Of a stretch of DNA of 64,000 bases, positions 54,971 through 64,000 are shown one piece after another (the stretch's first letter is position 1; each line of letters begins with the position of its first letter). The DNA comes from Prunus persica (lineage: Eukaryota > Streptophyta > Magnoliopsida > Rosales > Rosaceae): NCBI RefSeq assembly GCF_000346465.2, contig NC_034012.1:1017134-1081133 (forward strand), in the 5' to 3' direction. The position numbers and the translations under genes are program-made. The notes below the pieces were generated by a model. The model ran no database searches, was not told the DNA's origin, and saw only the letters and a program-made list of their open reading frames with translations.

Positions 54971-56197
54971 ACCCACGTTAAACAATGTGGTTGGGTCTGA
55001 GTTCTGTTTGTGACAGAAAAAGCAGGAGAGTTAGACAGATGATGCATGCCGTATCAGGGCTCTAGGAATAAACAGGTAAAAGTAGTTGCTAATGGTTTCA
55101 ATTCTTAGGAGTATGACAAAGACACAGTTATAGTATCAGACTTTCTTTACTATTGACAGCTAAGGATGGTTATGGTTTTTGTTATCAGTTTATTCATTTC
55201 GGTCTGGTTCTAATTTTTACCGTTTGGATGATGTTGGTACTTGTTCAGTTGTTTGATGGTTATCCCTCCATTATCTTTGAAGGGCTTTCTTGCAGGCAAC
55301 TAAGAAGTTTCTATACTTTTTGGTTTTCTCTTTTCCAAATCATGTTTTGCTTTGTGCGGTGTTTAAGTATCAATTGCAGGGTGACCTGCGTTCAGGTCGC
55401 TTTGTGCATCTGGAAAATGCGTTCCTTTTGGTACTACAGGACAGGTTAGATCTTGGATGCTGATAAATGATAAATTCCGTGACGCAATATGAGTGGAAAA
55501 TCATATTGCGGCAGGCAGCGCCAACATGTTTTTTTTGTTTAGCTGAATGTTTGGATTTTGACTGGGGTTCTTTTATTAATCCATTAAAAGAATGGGATAT
55601 CTTTGAGGCATAACCAAGGAATGAGCTGAAAATCAAATTTTCTGACTCAATGAAATGTGTCATTCTCAGATGGATCAATCAAAGTTGATATTGAATCGGC
55701 TTGAGATGACCACCCTTGCTAATGGTAACATAAGTAGGAAGGATGTCTTGAAACACAAGAATCTTTTATTTTATTTTATTTTTTGCATAGAAGAAACAAA
55801 TCTTTCAAACTCATCTTTGTTTGGTTACTCTCGCCTCTATAACATTAATTATAATCGAGTTATTAGTGTTAATTAACTAGTTTATTTTATTTCTTCACCC
55901 ATAATCACAATGGTCATTGGTCACATCCATCTTTACCATCTCCTCAAGTAGATGGGTTGTCATCGTATTGTTGAGGTTATTATGTCGCTTCCTGGTCATG
56001 CAGTATATTAAACAACAAAAGCCAAAACATACACAAGAATCACCTCTTTTCATTTGTTATAAGCCCAAAACTCTAAGCATTTAGGAGTTCATAATTTGTA
56101 AATTTAAAAAAAAAAAACTTGAAGCTGTCATGAAAATTTGAACAGGGAGACCTGAGAGATTACAGATTGTTTTACATTTACAGAAGACACTACATCT
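54971..56197. other. 3' flank of the AT-hook gene
   Basis: Probable 3' UTR and intergenic sequence between convergent genes. No gene or repeat family is recognised. Confidence 0.5.
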
Positions 56198-57149
56198 TTA
56201 ATCGGGTTTCTTCAAGTTCAAGCAATTATCTGCTGCTTGGCTGAACAATTCACGGACCTCCTTTAATTCTTTCTCTGACATCACAATACGATTGAACTTG
56301 TTAGTTATCAGAGTCATAACAAGAAAAAAGACAAACAATCTGGCGCAAGCACCATGAAACATAAAAAAAAGCTCATGATTAATTTGCATATTTAGTGAAA
56401 GGTAGTAGTTCTCAAGAGCACAAGTATGATAAAAATAGCAAGATGGAAGGGAAAGATACACCTGCAGCTTCCAGTTGCCTCTGAAGTTCTTGGCCAACAG
56501 CGTCATTTTCAGCCTAAACATTTCACCAAAAGTTTAAGAAAGAAGGTGTACAAAGTCCAGTCAAATGAAGCAATATGAAGACCTTGGATGGAGGAATGTG
56601 TGAACTCCATACCTGCAGTTCTGCAATCCTTTTCAGCTGTGCTTCTTCCCCTCCCTCAGCTAAAGGAAGTGCTGCAACTAATGCATCAAACTGTGCAAGA
56701 ATCAGTGGCGGTAGTATCTTAGTTGAACAACTCAAGAAGCGGACGAATCGAATTGATAAATGAGTTGTTCTTCGCACATCAAATCATATCACATAACGAA
56801 AAGAAAGGATAGCACTGATAAAAGAAGGATTATGCCGTTAACAATTTGACCGCAAACAAGCTAAAACTAAGTAACAACATTTTGATTAGTTGATCATGAT
56901 TCAAGATAATGGTGGATTATCAAACACCGAAAAATGCTGCACCTGCTTAGCAGCCTTAACCAGAGCGGCACTCACGAGCTTGGCATGTTCAGCAAAATTC
57001 TCTGCATCCTCCGTCGGATTCGCAGGTGGTTCTGGGTAATTTGGTGAAAGTCTAACTGGTGGCGAATCCCTTTGTAGTGTTCCAAAGGTATTGAAGGCAA
57101 GAGAAGCAATTGTGTTGACTTGTTCCTGTAGTTGGGAGATTATGTCCAT
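56198..57149 (-). CDS. MED21: Mediator complex subunit 21
   Basis: Four exons, 57149-56943, 56690-56613, 56513-56462 and 56274-56198; 137 residues, the usual plant length. It begins MDIISQLQEQVNTIASLAFN and continues with LQRDSPPVRLSPNYPEPP, FDALVAALPLAEGGEEAQLK and a C-terminal coiled coil ending ADNCLNLKKPD. All match MED21 closely. MED21 pairs with MED7 in the middle module of Mediator and links transcription factors to RNA polymerase II; in plants it also connects to HUB1-dependent defence. A non-coding leader exon near 57531-57650 is spliced across an intron ending about 57168 (TTCTTGGCAG). Confidence 0.97.
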
Positions 57150-57843
57150 CGAGCAAGCTAGCCCTGCCAAGAAGAATTTCCTCAAAGGTTATACATCTTT
57201 AACAACAATGGCATGAAGCAAGGTTCGTATCATATGAACAATTTTCTTCCACTTCAATTCGGAAATTTAAAAAGAGAGAGAAAGAACAAATCTTTGCCAA
57301 TGCAGTTATTTTCTACAATGTACGGTCGATCAAAAGGCAACGAAATTGAACTAGAGAAAAAAGAAACAAACCAAAACCAGAAAAAAGCAAAGTCTAGAAG
57401 CAAAGAGAAGAAATAGCAAGACAAAAACATCAAAAGGATATTGTATCGTTAAAAGACTAAATATTTGTCTGGTCAGCGATAAAAGTGAAGTGAATTGAAG
57501 CTCCGATGAACAAAGAGAAGACTTTACCTCGCCACTGAAAAGTTTTCGTCGGAAGAAGAGATCAGAGCGACGAAGCTGTGTGTGTAACTGAGAGAGAGAG
57601 AGCGCGCACGAAGGTAGTGGTAGATTATAGAAGCCTCTATTCTGGCAATCTGGGCCTATCGTATAACAAGTGACATTAGGTTTTCAAGCCCAATAGGAAA
57701 CAAGACTTTCAAAAACAATTTCCTTTTTTGTTTTCAAAACGACGGGTAGAGATGAACTCAATTCTTTTTGATAGAGGAAGGCAGAAGTTGTAGCCTTCTT
57801 CACTCTACTGTCTCGCTCTCGTCGACATCACCATTCCTGAGCC
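57150..57843. promoter_or_regulatory. Divergent region between MED21 and the IMP4 pseudogene
   Basis: This holds the MED21 leader exon and leader intron, then the promoter side shared with the IMP4-related sequence. A GA run is present at about 57591-57602. Confidence 0.45.
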
Positions 57844-60800
57844 ATGAGAGAGGGATCAATTATGTTGAGAAGAAATACTAGATTGAGGAAATATTTGTAC
57901 AGAAATAGCTTAGAAGGCAAAGAACGCCTTATCTACGAGAAGAAGCGCAAGATTAGAGAAGCTCTGCAAGGTTCCCCTCTATCTTTGTGTTTGCAGTTGA
58001 AGTTTTGTTTTTCTCTACTTAATCTGGGGCACCTTTTTGTTTTGTTGCAGAGGGAAAACCGATTCCCACTGAGCTTCGGAATGAAGAGGCGGTGCTTCGT
58101 TGAGAAATCGATCTCGAAGATGAGAACACTGCTGGTATGAGTGTTCTTTGGTTGTCTAGACCGCCAATGTCCTTTTTGTTTTATGAAAATGTGGCTACTT
58201 TTTGTTTTATGAAAATATGGGAACAAAGATGAGGGTCTACATAAACTGATCACATGGTACATGGTTTTTGGATGCTGTAGAAACCTTTTATTCTTGATGT
58301 ACTAAACAGAGTAGGAAGGGTTAGTATTCTTCTATAATTTAAAATAAAAACCCGTAATATTCTTAACATCCAACTGCCCTGAAATTTTTAGCTTTACATT
58401 TTATCATGTGGTCAATTCTTCATGGTTTTCGTTTCTGAATCCTAGTACCAAGGACACATATCGACGATGAGTATGCAAAGGCAGCAAAAAGAGATCCCAA
58501 GATTTTGATAACTACTTCCTGGAATCCGAGTGCTCCGCTAGTACAATTTGCAAAGGTTGGTTTAGCCTGTTTCAATTTCTTATTCATCTAGCTGCACCTT
58601 TTGTGTTCACTTTGTTGGGTCATATTATGCAAATTTGGTTTTGGTTAGTGACATTGTGGTTCACATAACATTGTTGTAGGAACTGAACCTTGTTTTTCCT
58701 AATGCACAACAAATGAACCGTGGTGGCCAGGTTGGTGAACTTTTGTTCCCAAATTTGTTCGGCATATTTTTCTTCCCTATTTGTCTTTACATAAATCCTC
58801 TGTTTCTTGATGTGCATTTTCCAAGTTTTGCTTTTGTTGTTCTTACATTGATATCAAATATACGCCCAGGACTTGGGGGTTTAGTCTGGAAATTAGGACT
58901 TAGGTACGTGGGACAATTTGGTGCTAGGAGTGTTTGTGAGATTGGGCCTGGCTGTTCGGTCTCCTCTTCCTGTGGGCTTGTTGAGAACCCTGATCTGTTG
59001 AATCTTTTATATGAATGCAACAGTGAATTATTTCACAGTTCTATTTTTTATGTGGACATCTAGTTTTTGAAAATAACTTGTTCACCATTTTAAATATGTT
59101 GTAGGGAACCGACTAGCTCTTATGTCTACTGGTGTTTCTCTTCCTAATTTTGGAAGAGATCCCAAGTTTGAATGCCCCCTCCCTCATTTATCAGAAAAAC
59201 TATGTTGTAGATTGAGCCTACTATGAAGTTAATCAATTAGGATTAATTGCTATTTGCTTAACATGAACTCATAAATGCAAGACCTGCGAAGAGAAAACTC
59301 CACTTACCTTGTAAAATCAACCTAATCGTTGCACTAGTAATAAAGTGGCTGGACTAGTGTTTCTTCTAACAATATTAATGTACAGGTTGTGTTTCTAAGT
59401 CCATAAAAGTATCATAGACCCCAAAGCTCTGTCATTTCAACTTTTCCATAGGCACCAGAAATTAAAAAAGCTCCCCCGGAATTGTTATTTGCAAATAATT
59501 TTTTGTGCATGGTGCTGTTTCATTTCTGTTATGCGTCACATCGTTAACCACGTGCCACTCCACATTCCGTCATTGGCACATATTTTCCTTTGATTTTTCA
59601 GTTCAGTTTGTTTAGTCTTTTACTGTTCACCATTTATCTGGTGTTGTGATTATGTCTAGATTGACCCCTACATTTGAGAACATGGTGAACATCTTTTTCC
59701 AGGCAAATGACTGCTTCAATTTTTTATGATGTTATTCTATTTATCTCAGATGTTAGAATTCTTTCTTGATGGCGTATTAAATTTGAGGATATACCTGCCA
59801 TAGTTCTGATCCCTTGGTCTGTTTTCCACAGTAGACTATCTAATTGACAATAAGTTTTTATTTTTCTCCCAAACCCTGCAGGTTACTTCTGAAATTATTG
59901 AAACTTGCTGTGCACATGATTTTACAGATGTTGTGTTGGTTCATGAAAATCGTGGCGTACCTGATGGTTTGTTTATAATCCCCTTCCCTTTGATCCAACA
60001 GCAGTTTTTGAACTGCTCAATGTGTTAAGTAGTGTAATGATCTGTGTTAATGTAAAATAAATATTTGATGTTAAAACTGACTTAGGACTGCAGAAAAAGA
60101 ATCCAGACCACAATTTTCTAGGGTTCTTCAGCAGCAAAACATTGGAAAATTGTGGCAGAGATAGAGTTTTCAAAAGTGAAAGAGAAGAATGATGGTCAAA
60201 AGATTATAATTTTTTTTCAATATAAAAGCATCAGCTTCCTAGTGCAAAGAAATACAATAGGAAGAGCTGATAGTGACAATTGAAGTATGCCAATCATGAT
60301 GAACATTGAAATTTAAACCCGTTAAATTAATGAGATTTATGAGCTTGATCCTTTTTTGACCTTGTTGCTATTTTACTGTATCTATGCTTGAACTTAATAG
60401 TTTGGGCATCTTGCTCAAAATATTTTAGTTAATAGGTTACAAGACATGACATCAAGGACAAGAAAGCTATGGGAACAATGCCGCAGGTTTATCCACATTT
60501 GATTCTTGACAATTTCACGACCAAGGTATCTTCGTCTTGATTGCTCTCATTACACAGTATATTTGCGAAGAAAGATAAGACCCTATGGATTAATAGCGTT
60601 GTTCACAGATTATAATTGTTCTGCGAATAAATGACCAGTACTGTTTTCATGAATTAACTACTGACTGAAATTTTGAGGAGTCTCACCCTTTGAATCACCA
60701 TTTTATCCTCTGCTGGTTTATTTTGGTGCTTGTCTGTATTAATAACCCATCCTGATGGCTTATTATTTTGGGTTTGCATATAACCTTAATCTGATGCATA

Positions 60801-61741
60801 AATATGTCACTCCTATTTCTGAGTTGGCCTTCTTAGTTACCACCCTATTAACATAATATTATATTATCTTTTCTCTTCCTGATGTATTGATAGTTGGGTG
60901 AGAGAATAGCAAATATTTTGAAGCATCTCTTTCCAATGCCAAAGCCAGATACAAAACGCATAATCACTTTTTCCAATCGGTCGGACTATTTCATTCAGGT
61001 TTGTTGTCTCATTTGTGCTTTTATTTTCCCTGCTGTGTCTTTAGGTATTGATTTAGTGAGTTTTCTTATTTGTGATTCTATTCTTCGCTAAATGTGCACG
61101 TGTTGCTTTGCTTTTCCGTTAACAAACTGAGAACCTACAGGCATCATACTTGTGGGAAGCATGGAGGTCCTAAATCCATTGAGCTGGAGGAGATTGGCCC
61201 TCGGTTTGAAATGAAGCTTTTCAAGGTCAATGCTTTTTACCTGTACGGTCAAGGATTTGTGCTTCTTGCATTGATATCACACTTGCTCTCTTTTATTCAA
61301 TTTAATTTACTGTTTTGTGTATATTTTTCTATTTTTAGTGTTTTTGCCTTTGTGTCTGTGCACCTTTTGTATTGTTTCATACTGCACCCAAAATACTTCA
61401 ATACTTGCGGATGGTAGGTTTGCCCATTGAAGCATGAACATCTTAGCCTTTCTTCCCTGTGGCCCTACCCTTTCAGCATTGAAGCAAGACCAAGAGTAGT
61501 TATTAGACAAATCAAGTTGAATGTTTAAATTGGTCTGGCCAAAATGGTTTAAGTTGAACCTGAGGTTTCTGTCTATGACTCTGGTACATTGTTTAATTAA
61601 TATTTCATTGTATTATTTTGCTTACGTTTTTTCCTTTTTTGATGTTGCAGATAAAGATGGGAACACTGGATCAAACTGAAGCCCAGGATCTCCAAGCGAT
61701 GCATGAACACAGCCAAGAAACAGAAGTTTATAGGGATTTGA
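57844..61741 (+). pseudogene. IMP4: IMP4 (U3 snoRNP, Brix domain) pseudogene with introns
   Basis: Nine recognisable exons: 57844-57970, 58051-58134, 58446-58555, 58680-58730, 59882-60024, 60436-60525, 60894-60998, 61141-61225 and 61651-61741. They match IMP4 in order (MLRRNTRLRK, VPRTHIDDEYAKAAKRDPK, LVFPNAQQMNRGGQ, VLVHENRGVPDG, VTRHDIKDKKAMG, GPRFEMKLFK). Breaks: in-frame TGA at 58101-58103; frameshift near 59981; a donor at 60025 reading TTAAGT where GTAAGT is expected; a 2-base loss near 60986; a further length change near 61690 before the usual C-terminus. The intact gene acts in 18S rRNA processing in the nucleolus and is essential, so a functional copy should exist elsewhere. Introns are kept, so this came by DNA duplication rather than retroposition. 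Confidence 0.85.
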
Positions 61742-62384
61742 GGTGCGAATTTTTGATCAGTCGCTGTTACTCGCTTGGACAAATTATGATTGTGGGAAGA
61801 GATCATAACCTTGTTCATTCATACAAATATTTCAATCATAACTGAATGCCATAACCTAGTATTCAAATTCACAGATGTAACTAGTTGTCTTGCAAACGTT
61901 GCAATCGTGCAGTACAAAATACTTGAGAAACATGAGCAGATTTCATAATCCAGTTCATTCATACAAAGTATTTCGTGGAATGCGTCAACGCCTCCTATGT
62001 TCAAATTTACATTTTACAAACAAATTCGATGTTTGACAACAAGAAGTTCAGCCTTTCATCACCTTTCAAGCACAGATCAATCATTAAATTTCAAAGTAAC
62101 AAAGGTGCATTGAAAACGACCAAAGAGCCAAAATAAGTTAAAATTGGTTCGCCGGTCCGTAAAACTTTACGGGTTGTTTGAATTGAAGGATCACTCCATC
62201 AATTTCTCGTAAACTCTATACTAAATAAATAATTAAGAGAAGGCCCATTGTCAATCTTTTTTGGCTGGCAAAGTGCCAACAATACCCTTAATAAGATTAC
62301 ACTAAAATATATAAAATATAATAAGGGTAAAGTAGTGATTATCTTAATCTACAAACCCCTTGCTAGGGTTTGTGGCTTCGGAAT
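61742..62384. other. Intergenic downstream of the IMP4 pseudogene
   Basis: AT-rich; no gene is recognised. Confidence 0.5.
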
Positions 62385-62735
62385 GATATACTTGAATTTT
62401 AATATATTTAAAGAGTACGCCGTGCGGCTATATGTTTAAATAATTAATATTTATAGCGTTTAAAGATTATATCCCAAGTACAGCCGCGCGGTTATACTTT
62501 TTAAATAAATTAATATTTAAAGAGTTTAAAGAGTAGAGCGGCTATACTGTTTAACAAATTAATATTTAACAAGTACAGCCGGGCGGCTATACGTTTTAAA
62601 TAATGTTTAAAGAGTACCGCCGCACGGCTATACTGTTTAAATAAATTAATATTTAAAGAGTACAGCCGCTCGGCTGTACATTTTAAACATATCAACATTT
62701 AAATAGTATAGCCGGTCGGCTATACGTTTTTTTTG
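62385..62735. repeat. Palindromic repeat array 3 (7 units)
   Basis: Cores begin near 62416, 62479, 62533 (left arm partly lost), 62574, 62615, 62661 and 62707, with mean spacing near 48 bp. The linker differs from array 1 (GTTTAAATAAATTAATATTT), but the left end AATATATTTAAAGAGTA is the same as in array 2. In the unit at 62661 both arms carry matching changes (TACAGCC and GGCTGTA), which keeps the palindrome. Confidence 0.88.
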
Positions 62736-63154
62736 TTTTTGCAAGAGCCTTTCTTATTGCCCCATTTCTAAGCCATTTGAGTTAAACAAAGAACCTAAGA
62801 AAAACTTGTTTTAACAGCTTGAAAGCTTTCTTTTCAATCTCGATCGACTGTGCTCTTTGTTCGTAGCTCTTGTTGAAACCTTACAGATTCATCACTATGG
62901 CCTCGACAGACTGCAGAGAACTATAATTCAAAGAAAATTGTTCCAATTTTAAGAGCAGTGGGTCATTAAAACAGAGCGTGCAAAACTAAAAAGAGATATT
63001 CCAGAAGGCTTTCCATAAGTAACATGCAATCTTGGCAATACAAGATCACATCGCAAAAAGTACTTCTCATAAAACATAGAAAGATGTTCAGCCTCAAACA
63101 GTATCACAATATTATTATCGGTCTCTAGTGAACACTGAAAAACGCTCTCAACAC
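62736..63154. other. Likely 3' UTR of the RNA-binding protein gene
   Basis: Sequence downstream of the minus-strand stop at 63155. No separate gene is seen. Confidence 0.5.
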
Positions 63155-63876
63155 TCAGCTATATCCCACTTGCTGCTGCTGCTGCTGTGGCGGCTGTTGG
63201 TAATTACTGTACCCAGCAGGATATCCTCCATAGTACATGCTAGGGTCTTGAGAAACTTGGGCGTACCCATAACCATCGGGAGTAGGTGCATATCCATAGT
63301 AGCCACCGCCATTCCATTGGTTTGGATCTGCCTGAGGCTGAGAAAGCCAACATAGACATATCAGTCTAAGTTCAGGGGGAATCTGCAAATTTCCAAGTTA
63401 TAAATGTTAAGTTAAAGCAAAGCACCTGCTTGTTTGAAGGACTGCGGCCCCATGAAAGTCGGATATTTTGTGCACCCAACTGAGATCCATTTAACACGCG
63501 CAATGCTTCTTCAGCACAGCTTCTGATGCATAAATACAAAACAGAATAGTTGGTTTCTGTGATATTCCAATCATAAAACATCTCCAAAAAGAAGACTATC
63601 AGCAGATCTACCTACCTGTCTTGAAACTGAACAAACCCACATCGCTTGCCCGCTGGTATCTTCACATGTAATAGGTCACCGTACTGGCTGAAGACTTGTC
63701 TCAAATGGTCATCAGTAACATTACCATCCAGGTTACCTACAAATATCTGCAGCAGAAATCAATAAAGTCAGAGATACGTTGCTAAGTGATTTCCAAAGGA
63801 AAATTCCAAAAAGTACCCACAGTTGTATTGTTCGGATCACTCTCATTCTTTGAACCTTGAGAATTCTGATATGAAC
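63155..63876 (-). CDS. RNA-binding protein RBP45/RBP47-type, 3' part only
   Basis: Four exons are visible, 63876-63821, 63746-63616, 63522-63426 and 63337-63155 (stop at 63155); the gene continues beyond the right edge. They encode the last RRM: RNP2 as IFVGNL, RNP1 as KRCGFVQF, and EEALRVLNGSQLGAQNIRLS, followed by WGRSPSNKQ. The tail is rich in Gly, Tyr and Gln (WNGGGYYGYAP, DPSMYYGGYPAGY, poly-Gln) and ends QVGYS. This matches the third RRM and tail of plant RBP45/RBP47 proteins, which bind poly(A)/U-rich RNA in the nucleus and move to stress granules. RBP45 and RBP47 cannot be separated on this part alone. Confidence 0.9.
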
Positions 63877-64000
63877 CTGCATGTGGAAAAGTTCAACTAA
63901 CAGCTGAGATACTTTTGGAACAACAGTTTACAACCCTTGATCCTATCAACTAAAAAACGAACAGAGGAGACAAGCTGACAAACTTGCTGCCTATTCTTTC

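Noticed and set aside
57844..61741. Functional IMP4 with assembly errors
   Set aside because: There are several independent lesions including a substitution-type nonsense codon and a splice donor change, while neighbouring genes are free of errors. Still worth checking in reads.

Overview
This is plant nuclear DNA, from a dicot and most probably Rosaceae such as Prunus (inference from the gene families and gene compactness; no search was run). It is AT-rich, with short GT-AG introns, GA/CT microsatellites, MITEs, SINE-like fragments and one Ty1/copia element. All splice sites below were read by eye, with exon phases checked.

Layout. 1-4.4 kb: intergenic, with a 1.2-kb Harbinger-like element. 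4.4-6.7 kb (-): two-exon coiled-coil gene of the At5g41620/At1g50660 type. 7.4-7.9 kb: first array of an unusual palindromic repeat. 8.8-9.2 kb (+): small MGNC protein of PADRE type. 10.8-14.3 kb (+): GPI-anchored protein like At1g61900. 15.3-39.1 kb (+): tandem array of four MATE/DETOXIFICATION (DTX40-like) transporter genes, A to D, all with the same seven-exon structure. Gene C carries an almost complete copia element in intron 6. C and D are recent duplicates that differ by intronic insertions. 40.5-40.8 kb (-): small basic protein. 42.9-44.6 kb (+): SWI3B chromatin-remodelling subunit. 45.0-45.5 kb (-): three exons of an unidentified gene or gene relic. 46.4-46.8 kb: second palindrome array. 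47.6-50.1 kb (-): plastid SUFB. 53.5-55.0 kb (+): AT-hook protein with three tandem EAR-like repeats. 56.2-57.1 kb (-): Mediator subunit MED21. 57.8-61.7 kb (+): intron-containing IMP4 pseudogene. 62.4-62.7 kb: third palindrome array. 63.2 kb to the right edge (-): 3' part of an RBP45/47-type RNA-binding protein.

The genes do not form one pathway; this is ordinary plant gene order. The MATE cluster is the one expanded family, probably for vacuolar or plasma-membrane export of secondary metabolites. The least familiar feature is a set of three arrays, about 25 copies in all, of the interrupted palindrome TATAGCC-N3-CGGCTATA. The copies lie about 48 bp apart, the arms are conserved, the centres vary, and the linkers differ between arrays. 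One array has inverted-repeat ends. I do not recognise it as a described family.
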